Origin: Pseudomonas sp.
GTDB lineage: Bacteria > Pseudomonadota > Gammaproteobacteria > Pseudomonadales > Pseudomonadaceae
NCBI RefSeq assembly: GCF_030698175.1
Contig: NZ_JAUYNT010000003.1
Coordinates: 62,001-126,000, forward strand
Length of the DNA stretch: 64,000 bases
Direction: 5' to 3'
The notes beneath the pieces are model-generated. The model had not been told where the DNA came from. It made no database searches and saw only the letters and a list, made by a program, of their open reading frames with translations. Positions 12,192-21,808 of this stretch are shown here, one piece after another (the first letter of the stretch is position 1; each line of letters starts with the position of its first letter). The translations under genes and the position numbers were made by a program.

Positions 12192-14240
12192 TTAGGAATT
12201 GGTTAAAGCGTCTACCGGTTCAATACTGTCCGCACGCACCATTGCGCCAAACTGTTGAAGCATTTGTTGCACCAACGGATCGGCATGAATGGACGCTACG
12301 GCGCGGCTTTGCCGCTCGATACGCTTGCGCGCCGCCGCTTGTGCCGGGGTTTCCTGCTCGGGCTTGCACAGCTGAATATCCAGCGTCAGTGGGCGCCCAT
12401 AAAACTGGCTGAGTGCATCGTTCACCCGCTGCTGCTGAGTGCTGTTAAATAGCGCGCCCTGAGCCGGGTCCAAGTGCAACGACCAGTGATCGCCCTCCAC
12501 CGCCACCAGGCTGCAGTTGCCGGCGATACTGCCAGTCAAACCGCTGAGACCCAATTGTGGGAATAACTCTAACCATTGCGCTGCCAAGCCGGTGGCCGGC
12601 ATGGCCGCAGGCAAGACTTGCGCGGCCAGCTCGACTGGCTCGCTCACATCATCCGGTAGCGCCTCGAGGTAGGCGTAGGCGACATCGGTATCGATGACGT
12701 CATCTTCGGCATCCTCATCCTCGGACTCATCGTTGTCATCATCGCGTGCTGCCGGCAGTGACGCTGCAACTGGAGCGGCCACTTGAACGGCAGCCGGCAC
12801 TTCGGCCGCGGCCATAATGGCCTGATAAGTTGCGAGCGGCTCAGCGGCACTGGCCGCCAGCGTTGCAACAACTAGCTCATTCCACGGCAAATCAATTTCG
12901 ACCACTGCCACTGGTGCGGGCTCGACCGGCAAAGGCGCCGCCACGGCCACAGGCTCAACCGGCAGCAGCGCAACGGGCTGAACCTCAGCAACCACTACCG
13001 GCGCAGGCGCTGACAACACTGGCGCCGCGGCGACTACAGGAACTTGCGGCGACGCTGCGGGCAAAACGGCGACGGCCACTGAGTTGGGTTGGGGATCAGC
13101 GCTGGCCGGGCTGATCCCCAAGGGCTTTAGCGCAACCTGGGGCGGTGGGCCGCTGCCTGCCGGGCGAAACGCCAACATGCGCAGCAGCACCATCTCAAAA
13201 CCGCTGCGTGGCTCTGGAGCCAGCGGCAGGTCGCGCCGACCAATCAGGCCCATCTGGTAGTAAAACTGTACGTCTTCGGCCGGCAACGCCTGGGCCAGTG
13301 CCAGCACCCGATCACGGTCGCCCTGACCGTTATCCACCGCCTCCGGCAAGGCTTGGGCGATGGCCACGCGGTGCAGCACATTGAGAATTTCGGCCAACAC
13401 GCCGACCCAGTCCGGGCCCTGCTCGGCCAAATGACGCACGGCTTCGATCAGCCCGCGCGCGTCGCCTTCCAGCAACGCCTGCAACACGCCATAGACCTGG
13501 CCATGGTCGAGAGTACCGAGCATCGCGCGCACATCGGCGGCCAGCACCTTGCCCTCACCAAAGGCAATCGCCTGATCGGTCAGGCTCATGGCGTCGCGCA
13601 TCGAGCCATCGGCGGCGCGCCCCAGCAGCCACAACGCATCGACCTCAAACGGCACCTGCTCAACGCCCAGCACATGGGTCAAGTGCTCAACCACCCGCTC
13701 CGGCGGCATGTTCTTCAGCGAAAACTGCAGGCAGCGCGACAGAATGGTCACCGGCAGCTTTTGCGGATCGGTGGTGGCCAGCAAGAATTTGACGTGGGGC
13801 GGCGGCTCTTCAAGGGTTTTCAGCAAGGCATTGAAGGAGTGCGACGACAGCATGTGCACTTCGTCGATCAGATAAACCTTGAAGCGCCCACGGCTCGGGG
13901 CGTACTGCACGTTATCAAGCAACTCACGGGTGTCTTCGACCTTGGTGCGGCTGGCGGCATCGACTTCAATCAGATCGATAAAGCGCCCTTCATCGATCTC
14001 TTTACAGATCGAACAAACCCCACAGGGCGTCGAGCTTATGCCGGTCTCACAATTCAGGCACTTAGCAATGATCCGCGCGATGGTGGTTTTGCCGACCCCG
14101 CGCGTACCGGTAAACAGGTATGCATGGTGCAGCCGCTGACTGTCGAGCGCATTGATCAGAGCTTTGAGCACATGGGTCTGGCCGACCATTTCGCGGAACG
14201 AGCGCGGACGCCATTTGCGTGCAAGAACCTGATAACTCAT
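12192..14240 (-). CDS. dnaX: DNA polymerase III subunit tau/gamma (DnaX)
   Basis: Clamp-loader ATPase and replisome organiser. The start is at MSYQVLARKWRP (ATG 14240), 682 residues. Walker A GTRGVGKTT has Lys51, the zinc-binding cysteines are 64, 73, 76 and 79, and the sensor region LLATTDPQKLPVTILSRC follows. Residues about 370-560 are a long Ala/Pro/Val-rich linker, then an acidic stretch and the C-terminal tau domain for polymerase and DnaB contact. The coding region is intact for tau. Whether a gamma form is made by frameshifting was not resolved. Confidence 0.97.
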   Translation of the reverse strand: MSYQVLARKWRPRSFREMVGQTHVLKALINALDSQRLHHAYLFTGTRGVGKTTIARIIAKCLNCETGISSTPCGVCSICKEIDEGRFIDLIEVDAASRTKVEDTRELLDNVQYAPSRGRFKVYLIDEVHMLSSHSFNALLKTLEEPPPHVKFLLATTDPQKLPVTILSRCLQFSLKNMPPERVVEHLTHVLGVEQVPFEVDALWLLGRAADGSMRDAMSLTDQAIAFGEGKVLAADVRAMLGTLDHGQVYGVLQALLEGDARGLIEAVRHLAEQGPDWVGVLAEILNVLHRVAIAQALPEAVDNGQGDRDRVLALAQALPAEDVQFYYQMGLIGRRDLPLAPEPRSGFEMVLLRMLAFRPAGSGPPPQVALKPLGISPASADPQPNSVAVAVLPAASPQVPVVAAAPVLSAPAPVVVAEVQPVALLPVEPVAVAAPLPVEPAPVAVVEIDLPWNELVVATLAASAAEPLATYQAIMAAAEVPAAVQVAAPVAASLPAARDDDNDESEDEDAEDDVIDTDVAYAYLEALPDDVSEPVELAAQVLPAAMPATGLAAQWLELFPQLGLSGLTGSIAGNCSLVAVEGDHWSLHLDPAQGALFNSTQQQRVNDALSQFYGRPLTLDIQLCKPEQETPAQAAARKRIERQSRAVASIHADPLVQQMLQQFGAMVRADSIEPVDALTNS

Positions 14241-14489
14241 TGAAATCCATCGCGACTGGAGCTGAAGAGGGCTAATCCTAGCGGAGCATGGGGCAAATTG
14301 CACCCGTTCTCCCAGCCAGCAAAGGATGACTCCCTACACAAAGCTGCAAGCACTTACCGGGGCGCTACAGACCGCTGGCCCACAGGAGCGCACTTGGCCG
14401 CCGCAAAGAGCAACAGTTGGCGTTCGAAGCAGGTTTAAGCGAGATTTTTTGTGCTGACAAGCCGCAGTGATATCGGGCCTTAAGATGGA

Positions 14490-14599
14490 GGCAACCCCAC
14501 CAGCCACACCCCGGCACACGATGTTCCCGCTGTGGCTGCTTCCTTCCGGATCTGACCAGGTTCACGGGTAATCGTTGCGGGGGGACCGGCAGGGCCACC
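14490..14599 (-). ncRNA. ffs: Signal recognition particle 4.5S RNA
   Basis: On the minus strand the apical SRP hairpin is unmistakable: GGTCAGATCCGGAAGGAAGC followed by AGCCACAGCGGG, the Ffh-binding region. The ends GGUGGCCC and GGGUUGCC pair over eight positions and set the boundaries. The RNA is about 110 nt, the small bacterial type without an Alu domain. It lies upstream of dnaX on the same strand, as commonly seen in pseudomonads. Confidence 0.93.
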
Positions 14600-14758
14600 A
14601 TAACAACATCCGCCTTGCAGCAGACCGCGCCATTGTACCGCCTTAGCAACAACTTACAACCGCAACGCAAGGTTAAAAGTGCATCTAAGACAAGCACTTG
14701 CCATTGTCATGGGGCGCGCCCAAGCAAACCCACACGCAACCAGCGAGGCGCCTGATAA

Positions 14759-14790
14759 ATAAAAATACCTCCCGTGCGGGAGGCATTTTG
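14759..14790 (-). terminator. Terminator of the sulfatase gene
   Basis: The perfect stem CCTCCCG / CGGGAGG is followed on the minus strand by TATTTTTATTT, 17 bp after the stop of the gene at 14807. It is flanked by A-rich DNA on the other side, so it may work both ways. Confidence 0.85.
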
Positions 14791-14806
14791 CCCAGCCGAT
14801 TAAGCC

Positions 14807-16885
14807 CTAGGGTTTGCTGTCAATCACGCCGGCGGTGTTATCCAGCAGGCTCTTGGTCGCCATTTGCAAAAAGGCTTCGAGCTTGTTCTTCAGCCCAGGC
14901 TCCAGCTCCAGCGCCACCCGTGTGGCCTGTGGATTAGCGCCGAGTTGATAGTCGTACAAGCGGGTTTCAAAACCTTTGGGCTGAATCATGATGCGCTTGG
15001 GCGAAACAATCGCCACCGTCTGATCACCGCCCGAAGGCTTGATCACGCCGATACCCAGATCGCCCTCGGGCAAGTTGAGCAGGTCACGGCCCCAGCATTG
15101 ATGGCGCACTTCCCCACCCAGGCGGCCCATGATGGTCGGCACTATGTCGACCTGGGTGCCAACCACATCACTGGTCGCGCCGAACTTCTCCTGAATGCCT
15201 GGGGCAATCAACAGCAGCGGCACGTTGAAGCGAAACAGGTCCATCTCGGTGAGTTGCTGCTCACTGCCAAAGCCATGATCACCGACTATGACGAACAGGG
15301 TGTCTTTGTAATACGGTTCCTTGCGCGCTTTTTCAAAGAACTGCCCCAGCGCCCAGTCGGAGTAACGCATGGCGGTTAAATGCTCATCGAACGAGCCATG
15401 GCCAGTTACAGGTGCAACGGACAGCTCTTTGGGCAGGGCATAAGGCGTGTGATTGGACAGGGTTTGCAGCAAGGCATAGAAAGGTTTTTTGCCGTAATTT
15501 TGCGCCAACTCTTGGGCGCCGCGATCAAACATATCCTGATCGGACACACCCCAGGTCGGGTCCATAAACACCGGATTAACAAAGTCTTCACGGCCAATAA
15601 AATTGGTCATGCCCTGGTTGCTGAAGAACCCTGACTGGTTATCCCACTGGAAATTACCGTTGTAGACATACAGGTTGTCAAAACCGCGCGGACTGAGCAG
15701 TTGCGGCAGACCGGAAAACTTATGACCACCCTCCGGGGTGCGCATCAGGTATTCAAAACTGGGCAAATTCGGGAAGCAGGCCATGGTGGCAAACATGCCC
15801 TGGTGGGTATGGGTGCCATTGGAGAAGAAGCGGTTAAACAGCAGCCCTTCTTTGGCCAACTTGTCAAAATGGGGGGTGATGTTGTCCGGACTGCCGAGCG
15901 CACCGACAAAATGGCCGGCGAAGCTTTCCATCAGAATCACCACCACATTCTTGATCGGCAGCGTGCGCTCGGCCGGCGGGGTGAAATCGCGGCGAATCGC
16001 AGCGAGGCCTGCATCCACCAACTTATCGTTATCAGTCAGCAGCATCTCGCGCACCGCCTTGAGCGCCGCCTCGTCCGACATGGTGGCCGTCCAGGCATTG
16101 TCACGATGAGTGCCGAAGGTATTGGCCGCCGCCGAATACAGGGTCAAGGTGCCATTCAGTCCCAGCTGATTGGCAAACATCGAATCGGTGGTGTAGGCAT
16201 CGCCCCAACGCAGCGGCGGGCCCTGGCGCAGATGACCGCGCGCGGCCACCACCGCCATCAGCAGGCACAAAAACAGCGCGAGCCAGCGCCAATGCCACGC
16301 CAACGACCGTGGCACCGTGTTCGACAACAAGGCCGTCGATGCTGGGCGAGTGAGTAAATCCAGGCTTTTGAATAGTTTGGCCAACAGCCAAGTCGCCAGC
16401 GCCCACGCCAACAGATAGCGACCTACCGGAAAACCATTCCAGAGCATGCTCAGAACCGTTTGCGGGTCCTCCTGGAAATACTGAAACACCAGACTATTAA
16501 GGCGCTGGTGAAACTCGCGGTAAAAATCCAGCTCGGTGATACCAAGAAACAGCGTCAGGCTGGCAAAGGCGGTTAGCCAAATCCGCAGCGCACCACGCGC
16601 CGCCATCGCCCGCACACTAAAGAGTGCCAACAGCAACGGAATACAGGCATAGACCACCACCCGCAGGTCAAAGCGCATGCCGTTATAAAAGGCTTCGACA
16701 AAGCTGCTGACTGGCGCATCGCCAATCAGTTCGCGGTTATAAACCAACAACGCCACTCGCAACAGGCTGTACAGCAGCAGCAACGCCAAGGCACTGAGCA
16801 AGGTAAAAGCCAAGTGGCTTTTTAACCCGGGCTGCGCAAGGCGCGATGGCGCTTGCGGGCGAGACAAGGCGTTGGCGTTAGCCAT
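14807..16885 (-). CDS. LTA synthase family sulfatase (phosphoglycerol transferase-like)
   Basis: Membrane-anchored alkaline-phosphatase-fold enzyme of 692 residues. The N-terminal 220 residues hold about five membrane segments. The extracytoplasmic catalytic domain begins near ILMESFAGHFVGALG, carries the nucleophile region FFSNGTHTHQGMFAT and ends with the metal-binding VGDHGFGSE. The family moves phosphoglycerol or phosphoethanolamine between lipids and glycans. In Gram-negative bacteria the acceptor may be periplasmic glucan or lipid A, and it cannot be specified here. ATG 16885 is chosen over a TTG three codons earlier; neither has a strong ribosome site. The gene stands alone with its own terminator. 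Confidence 0.85.
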   Translation of the reverse strand: MANANALSRPQAPSRLAQPGLKSHLAFTLLSALALLLLYSLLRVALLVYNRELIGDAPVSSFVEAFYNGMRFDLRVVVYACIPLLLALFSVRAMAARGALRIWLTAFASLTLFLGITELDFYREFHQRLNSLVFQYFQEDPQTVLSMLWNGFPVGRYLLAWALATWLLAKLFKSLDLLTRPASTALLSNTVPRSLAWHWRWLALFLCLLMAVVAARGHLRQGPPLRWGDAYTTDSMFANQLGLNGTLTLYSAAANTFGTHRDNAWTATMSDEAALKAVREMLLTDNDKLVDAGLAAIRRDFTPPAERTLPIKNVVVILMESFAGHFVGALGSPDNITPHFDKLAKEGLLFNRFFSNGTHTHQGMFATMACFPNLPSFEYLMRTPEGGHKFSGLPQLLSPRGFDNLYVYNGNFQWDNQSGFFSNQGMTNFIGREDFVNPVFMDPTWGVSDQDMFDRGAQELAQNYGKKPFYALLQTLSNHTPYALPKELSVAPVTGHGSFDEHLTAMRYSDWALGQFFEKARKEPYYKDTLFVIVGDHGFGSEQQLTEMDLFRFNVPLLLIAPGIQEKFGATSDVVGTQVDIVPTIMGRLGGEVRHQCWGRDLLNLPEGDLGIGVIKPSGGDQTVAIVSPKRIMIQPKGFETRLYDYQLGANPQATRVALELEPGLKNKLEAFLQMATKSLLDNTAGVIDSKP

Positions 16886-17062
16886 ATTGAGCAAAATCCG
16901 CGAGCTAAGTAATGGAGGTCAAAACCGAAAAAGCGCTGTGCCGACACTCAACGCAACCTGCAGCGGACTGTGCCGCGCAGCAGGTTGTTAGTGTGTGCAA
17001 CCAGAGTTGAAAATTCTGTGATGGCGCGCGCCCACAAAAGCCCGGCGCGCCATCGACAAGGC
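16886..17062. other. Non-coding stretch upstream of the sulfatase gene
   Basis: First part of a 392-bp gap between the sulfatase gene and speE. No open frame or RNA was recognised. A GC-rich inverted repeat (GGCGCGCGCC with GGCGCGCC about 20 bp on) lies around 17023-17052. The rest of the gap is the element beginning at 17063. Confidence 0.5.
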
Positions 17063-17281
17063 TTAACAAGCCGTTGAAAAATGTCGCGCTCGACGGCTAG
17101 TGCGACACCCGCGCCGAACGGGCTAGCTGCATTTCCCACATCCATGTGGGTCACAAGGCGAAGTCAGCCGCAGCGCAGCAACAGCCATAGGCTGGCGCGC
17201 TAAAGCGCGTTCAGCCCATGGCTGTGAGGCTGATTTCAACGCCGCATAGCCTAGCGCTGTAGTTTTTCAACAACCTGTTAA
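17063..17281 (-). mobile_element. TTAA-flanked MITE-like element, long variant, on the speE stop codon
   Basis: 219 bp counting TTAA at both ends. Read on the minus strand it starts TTAACAGGTTGTTGAAAAAC and continues with CTACAGCGCTAGGCTATGCGG, matching the first half of the element at 19875. The other end, CATTTTTCAACGGCTTGTTAA, also matches, but about 50 bp with its own palindrome (CCCACATGGATGTGGG) is inserted in that half. The speE stop codon TAA (17278-17280) lies inside the terminal TTAA. Confidence 0.8.
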
Positions 17282-18138
17282 TCGTTGCTCGGCTTATTCA
17301 CGGCTTGCAGCACGTATTGCGGCAAAGCAAAGGCGCCCAGGTGAATTTCCGGGTTGTAGTAACGGGTAATGATGCCACTACCGGCAAAGCGCTGGCGCAG
17401 CACATCCAGTGACTGTTTACGGTAGCTGGCGTCGGTGCTGCCCCAGGCGAAGGTCATGCTGCCGCCGATATAGGTCGGCACGGCCGCCATATAGAAGTGC
17501 CAATCGGCAAACAGGCCATTCATCCGCCCGGCAGTGGTTTGCACCTCGGCCAACTGCATAAAAGGCGTGCCATTTTGAGTGACCAAAATACCGCCGTCAT
17601 TCAGGCAACGCCGGCAGGCCTGGTAGAAGTTCTCCGAGAACAACACTTCACCCGGCCCAATCGGGTCGGTGGAGTCGGAGATGATCACATCGAATTTTTC
17701 AGTGGTGTTGGCGACGAAATTCATGCCGTCGTCGATCACCAGATTCAACCGTGAGTCCTCGAACGCGCCGCAGGAATGCGCGGGCAGGAACTCTTTGCAC
17801 ATCTGCACCACGGTGCCGTCGATCTCGACCATGGTGATATGCTCCACGGTTAAATGCTTGCGTACTTCGCGCAACATGCCGCCGTCGCCACCACCGATAA
17901 TCAGCACGCGTTTGGCGGCGCCATGGGCGAAGATCGGCACATGGGTGAGCATCTCATGGTAGATAAACTCGTCGGCTTCGGTGGTTTGAATCACCCCATC
18001 CAGCGCCATTACCCGGCCCATGCGCGCGTTCTCGAAAATCACCAGATGCTGGTGCTCGGTACGTACTTCGTGGAGCAATTTGTCCATAGCAAAGCGCTGG
18101 CCATAGCCTTCATACAACGTTTCTTGATAGTCGCTCAT
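17278..18138 (-). CDS. speE: Spermidine synthase
   Basis: Transfers the aminopropyl group from decarboxylated S-adenosylmethionine to putrescine, giving spermidine and methylthioadenosine. The 286-residue protein has [15 protein letters not shown] (cofactor glycine loop), [14 protein letters not shown] and the aminopropyltransferase signature [18 protein letters not shown]. The start [13 protein letters not shown] (ATG 18138) is the conserved one. The by-product methylthioadenosine is the substrate of the salvage pathway encoded 0.5-2.5 kb upstream (mtnC, mtnD, mtnB), so the neighbourhood makes metabolic sense. The stop codon is shared with the end of a mobile element. Confidence 0.95.
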   Translation of the reverse strand: MSDYQETLYEGYGQRFAMDKLLHEVRTEHQHLVIFENARMGRVMALDGVIQTTEADEFIYHEMLTHVPIFAHGAAKRVLIIGGGDGGMLREVRKHLTVEHITMVEIDGTVVQMCKEFLPAHSCGAFEDSRLNLVIDDGMNFVANTTEKFDVIISDSTDPIGPGEVLFSENFYQACRRCLNDGGILVTQNGTPFMQLAEVQTTAGRMNGLFADWHFYMAAVPTYIGGSMTFAWGSTDASYRKQSLDVLRQRFAGSGIITRYYNPEIHLGAFALPQYVLQAVNKPSND

Positions 18139-18320
18139 GGCTTTAACCTTCTGTAAGGAGGAAATGATGGCCGACACGCGCAGCCTGTCGAACTGGCCGG
18201 CTGCGCGCTAAAAATCGCCCATAACAAATTAGATAGCCGAGCATTCTACGGGCATCGCCCGTGTGGCTCCAGCCAAGGCTGCGCCGGCGCCTACTCGCAC
18301 CGAGCAGTAAGTGTTGCGCA

Positions 18321-18512
18321 TTAGAACTTGAGATTGCTGCGCGGGCCGGCCACCGCCCAGATAATCAGCCCCAGTACCGGTAAGAGCACAATCAACAACA
18401 CCCAGAGGATCTTCATCCCGGTATCTATGTTGCTTTTCAATACATTGAGAATGGCCCAGATATCCAGAGCCAAAATAATCAGGCCAAGCAAGCCGCCAAA
18501 ACTCGAGAACAT
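18321..18512 (-). CDS. Small PLDc_N-type membrane protein
   Basis: 63 residues forming two hydrophobic helices (about 6-24 and 33-55) joined by a short polar loop, with VLKSNIDTGMKILWVLLIVLLPVLGLIIW resembling the phospholipase-D-nuclease N-terminal domain (cardiolipin-synthase leader type). A purine-rich AGGAGT lies just upstream of the ATG. Such stand-alone pieces are common and of unknown function. It sits between speE and mtnC on the same strand. Confidence 0.75.
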   Translation of the reverse strand: MFSSFGGLLGLIILALDIWAILNVLKSNIDTGMKILWVLLIVLLPVLGLIIWAVAGPRSNLKF

Positions 18513-18603
18513 AGTGCTACTCCTTTTGCCCCGCTAGCGCGGCGCCACCCTCGTTGGATAGTTGCGGCGCCTGAGAGTTCATCCCGGCCGCATGGCCAAG
18601 GGG

Positions 18604-19293
18604 TTAAAAACCGCCCAGATCAATCACCGCAAAGCTGGCCACTTGCCCATGCCCTGGCAGCTCGCCGCCCATGCGCGCCAGCCCGCAGGTCTGCATGCCG
18701 GCTTGCTGGGCGGCGTCGAGTTCCTCAACGATATCGGAAAGAAACAATATCTGCTCAGCCGGCAAGTCGATGGCCTGGGCGATCCGCTCATAGGAGGCCG
18801 CTTCACGCTTGGGGCCTGAGGTGGTGTCAAAATACCCGCTAAACAGGGGCGATAAATCACCGGCCTCAGAACAGCCAAAAATCAACTGCTGCGCCTGAAT
18901 CGAGCCAGACGAGTAGACATACAACCGATAACCCTGGGCGTGCCAGCGCTGCAACGCCGCCACCGCATCGGGGTAAACATGCCCGCGCAGCTGACCGTTC
19001 TGATAACCCTCAGCCCAGATCATCCCCTGCAAGGCTTTAAGCGCTGTGGCTTTGCGATCAGCGGCGATCCACTCGAGCAAAATCTCGATAAGCCGCGGCA
19101 CGTCGGCGTCCGGCTCCTGGCTATCCGCCCGCACCGCCTCTAACTGTGCGGCCACGGCGGGTTGCTGCGCATTAGCCAGCACAAAGGCCGGTAAATGCTG
19201 CACGGCATAGGGAAACAGCACCTCGTAGACGAAGTTGACCGAGCTGGTGGTGCCTTCGATGTCGGTGAGAACCGCTTTGATCGTCACGTCCAT
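18604..19293 (-). CDS. mtnC: Enolase-phosphatase E1 (methionine salvage)
   Basis: Bifunctional HAD enzyme that enolises and dephosphorylates 2,3-diketo-5-methylthiopentyl-1-phosphate to acireductone. The 229-residue protein has motif [11 protein letters not shown] near residues 9-18, the SSGS motif II, and motif [18 protein letters not shown]. Its start overlaps the end of mtnD by 10 nt. It acts directly before the dioxygenase MtnD in the pathway, and gene order fits an operon read from aroC toward mtnC. Confidence 0.95.
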   Translation of the reverse strand: MDVTIKAVLTDIEGTTSSVNFVYEVLFPYAVQHLPAFVLANAQQPAVAAQLEAVRADSQEPDADVPRLIEILLEWIAADRKATALKALQGMIWAEGYQNGQLRGHVYPDAVAALQRWHAQGYRLYVYSSGSIQAQQLIFGCSEAGDLSPLFSGYFDTTSGPKREAASYERIAQAIDLPAEQILFLSDIVEELDAAQQAGMQTCGLARMGGELPGHGQVASFAVIDLGGF

Positions 19294-19835
19294 TCCTCCA
19301 GCCGGGAGAACTGCTCGGCGATTGGATCGCCGCTGTAGTGCGCGACCCAGCCTTCGGGGTTATTGAACAGGCGGATGGCGACAAAATTCGGTTTCTCGCC
19401 CATATCGAACCAATGCCGGGTGCCTGCGGGCACCGAGATCAAGTCGTTTTTCTCGCAGAGCACCTCAAATACCTGCTCGCCCAGGTGCAGGCTAAACAGG
19501 CCACGGCCGGCGACGAAGAAACGCACTTCGTTTTCCGCATGGCTGTGCTCTTGCAGAAACTTGGCGCGCAGCTCGGCCCGTTGCGGATGCTCAGCCGTCA
19601 AGCTGACCACATCGACCGTGACATAGCCCTCCTCGCCCATCAGCTGCTCGATCTGTGGCCGGTAGGCCGCCAGCACTGCCTCCTGACTGGCGCCGGCAAC
19701 AATCGCCGCGCAAGCAGGCCAGCGCTCAAAACGCACGCCCACCTCGGCCAGGGTTGCGCTGATGTCTTCGGCGTGAGTCAGCACCTTGTTAGGCAGCTCG
19801 GGGGAGGATTGCGGGTAGACGCTCAGGGTACTCAT
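19284..19835 (-). CDS. mtnD: Acireductone dioxygenase
   Basis: Metal-dependent cupin that oxidises acireductone to the keto-acid precursor of methionine plus formate (iron form) or off-pathway products (nickel form). The 183-residue chain shows the ligand pattern [12 protein letters not shown] and a later His in GTRHWFDMG. It overlaps mtnC at its 3' end. A 148-bp MITE-like element separates it from mtnB upstream, so expression across that element is worth testing. Confidence 0.96.
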   Translation of the reverse strand: MSTLSVYPQSSPELPNKVLTHAEDISATLAEVGVRFERWPACAAIVAGASQEAVLAAYRPQIEQLMGEEGYVTVDVVSLTAEHPQRAELRAKFLQEHSHAENEVRFFVAGRGLFSLHLGEQVFEVLCEKNDLISVPAGTRHWFDMGEKPNFVAIRLFNNPEGWVAHYSGDPIAEQFSRLEEWT

Positions 19836-19874
19836 AGGCGTAGGCTCATCTCAGTTAATTAGTGCAGGCGCTGC

Positions 19875-20022
19875 TTAACAGGCCGTTGAAAAACTACTGC
19901 GCTCGGCTATGCGGCGTTGAAATCAGCCTCAAAATGCTCATGTACAGCTCGTACACTGCGCTTTTTCGGCTGATTTCGCCTTGCCTAGCCGTCGCTCGCT
20001 ACATTTTTCAACGGCCTGTTAA
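19875..20022 (+). mobile_element. TTAA-flanked MITE-like element between mtnB and mtnD
   Basis: 148 bp with perfect 19-bp terminal inverted repeats TTAACAGGCCGTTGAAAAA. Within the ends lie ACTACTGCGCTCGGCTATGC and, inverted, GTAGCGAGCGACGGCTAGGC. ATCAGCC words point inward around a centre TGTACAGCTCGTACA. There is no coding potential. TTAA at each end is consistent with a 4-bp target duplication. The mtnB stop codon TAA (20019-20021) is part of the right-hand TTAA. Confidence 0.85.
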
Positions 20023-20633
20023 CCGCGCTGCAGGGCGCGAATTTTCAGCTCACACTCAAATAAAAATTCAAAGGCCTCGATCTGGCGCAACGCATCGCTC
20101 ATCTGCGCGCCCCAGGTGTACAGACCATGGCCACGAATCAGGTAACCGACACAATCAGGATGCTGATCGAGCCAAACTTGCACCTTGCTGGCCAACCGGG
20201 CGATGTCCTGATCATTGGCAAAAATCGGTACCAGCACCTGACACTCATGGGTGGTGATGCCACTGAAGGCCTTTTGCAATTCATAGTCGGCAAACAGCAG
20301 CGAATCGCCCTGGGTCAGTCGCGACAGCACCGTGGCGTTCACCGAATGGGTGTGCAGCACCGCGCCTATGGCCGGCTGCCAGCGGTACAACTGCGTGTGC
20401 AAAAGGGTTTCGGCCGACGGCTTCTTGCCGGCCTCCAGGCTATTGCCGGCCAGGTCGGTGGCCAACACATCGTCCAGGCTCAACTCGCCCTTGTGCTTGC
20501 CCGACACGGTCAGCAGCGCTTCGGTCGCCGACAAACGCGCCGAATAATTACTGCTGGTGGCCGGCGACCAACCCCGGCCATAAAGGAAACGCCCGGCATC
20601 GACGATCTGCTGGGCCAATTGTTGGCGATTCAT
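20019..20633 (-). CDS. mtnB: Methylthioribulose-1-phosphate dehydratase
   Basis: Class II aldolase fold enzyme of 204 residues that dehydrates 5-methylthioribulose-1-phosphate in methionine salvage. Zinc ligands are visible in VLHTHSVNAT and in the later RGHGLYTWG. Its ATG overlaps the stop of the upstream MFS gene by 4 nt (ATGA). The last codons GGT TAA run into the terminal TTAA of the mobile element, which leaves the protein end unchanged. Confidence 0.95.
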   Translation of the reverse strand: MNRQQLAQQIVDAGRFLYGRGWSPATSSNYSARLSATEALLTVSGKHKGELSLDDVLATDLAGNSLEAGKKPSAETLLHTQLYRWQPAIGAVLHTHSVNATVLSRLTQGDSLLFADYELQKAFSGITTHECQVLVPIFANDQDIARLASKVQVWLDQHPDCVGYLIRGHGLYTWGAQMSDALRQIEAFEFLFECELKIRALQRG

Positions 20634-21808
20634 TGCCGCTCCTGCTGCTGAGTAGACGGGTTTAAATGAGGCAATTGCAGCGCCATGATAACGGCTGCGG
20701 CCAACGCCGCCAGACTGGCCAAGGCAAATGTCCAGTTCGGCCCCAGGCTGCCCCAGCTGTAGCCGGCATACAGCGCCCCGGCGGCGCCACCGACGCCGGC
20801 CAGGGCGGCGTACAGGGCTTGGCCCTGCCCTTGTTGGTAGACGCCGAAACTACGCTGCACAAACAAAATCGCCGCCGCATGAAAACTGCCAAACGTCGCG
20901 GCGTGCAGCAGTTGCGCCAGCAGCAACACGCTCGGCTGATCAGCCAGAAAACCCAGCAGCAACCAGCGCAACGCCGCCAGCAGAAAACTGCCGATCAACA
21001 CCTGCTCCAAGCTGACCCGCTGCAGCAGTCGCGGGATATAGATAAACAGCAGCACCTCAGCCAGCACCCCCAGCGCCCAGAGCCAGCCGATCACCCCGCG
21101 CGAGTAGCCGAGGTGCTCCAGATGGATGGTGATAAAGGTGTAATACGGCCCGTGGGACAACTGCATCAAACCCACGCAGAGGTAAAAAGCCAACACCCCG
21201 GGCTGACGTAACTGGGCGAGAAAGCCCGCCGCGGTGGTCTCCGACTCCGAGGTTTGCGGCTGTGCATCCGGCACCCAACAACTGCTCAGGGCAATGCTGG
21301 CAATAATCCCCCACAACAGCCACGGATAGAGCCCAAGACTGAAACGCTCGAACAGCGCGCCCAAGCCGACCACGGTAAAAATAAAACCAATCGAGCCCCA
21401 GAGACGGATCTGCGTGTAGCGCGCCGCTTGTGCGCGTAAATGCGCCAGGGTGATGACTTCAAATTGCGGCAACACCGCATGCCAAAAGAACGCGTGCAAG
21501 GCCATCACCAGCGCCAACCATGCATAGCTTTTGCTGATAAAAATCAGACTTAAACTGGCCAAGGTGCAAAAGGCGCCAATGCGCACAATCAGCAGGCGCC
21601 GACCACTGCGATCGCCCAACCAACCCCACAGATTGGGCGCCACGCAGCGCATCAGCATGGGGATGGCGACCAACTCACCGATGCGTGCCGGCGAGAACCC
21701 CAGGTATTCGAAGTACAGGCCGAGAAACGGCGCCGTGGCGCCGAGTAAGGCGAAGTAACACAGGTAAAACCCCGACAGCCGCCAGTAAGGCAGTGCCTGC
21801 TCGGTCAC
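20630..21808 (-). CDS. MFS transporter (HcaT/PPP-family-like), GTG start
   Basis: Twelve-helix major facilitator of 392 residues resembling the LacY/HcaT-type MFS_1_like group. Examples are [25 protein letters not shown] at the N-terminus and the loop [10 protein letters not shown]. The open frame runs 42 codons further, but GTG 21808 forms a GTGA overlap with the aroC stop, while the mtnB start overlaps its own stop, so this start is strongly supported. Being sandwiched between aroC and mtnB suggests a link with methylthio-sugar or nucleoside uptake or export, but no substrate can be read from the sequence. Confidence 0.85.
   Translation of the reverse strand: MTEQALPYWRLSGFYLCYFALLGATAPFLGLYFEYLGFSPARIGELVAIPMLMRCVAPNLWGWLGDRSGRRLLIVRIGAFCTLASLSLIFISKSYAWLALVMALHAFFWHAVLPQFEVITLAHLRAQAARYTQIRLWGSIGFIFTVVGLGALFERFSLGLYPWLLWGIIASIALSSCWVPDAQPQTSESETTAAGFLAQLRQPGVLAFYLCVGLMQLSHGPYYTFITIHLEHLGYSRGVIGWLWALGVLAEVLLFIYIPRLLQRVSLEQVLIGSFLLAALRWLLLGFLADQPSVLLLAQLLHAATFGSFHAAAILFVQRSFGVYQQGQGQALYAALAGVGGAAGALYAGYSWGSLGPNWTFALASLAALAAAVIMALQLPHLNPSTQQQERQ

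Noticed and set aside
18180..18212. Sixth MITE-like copy near speE
   Set aside because: GCGCAGCC...GGCTGCGC with CAGCCTGTCGAAC resembles one end of the element at 24777, but only about 30 bp are present and no second end was found.
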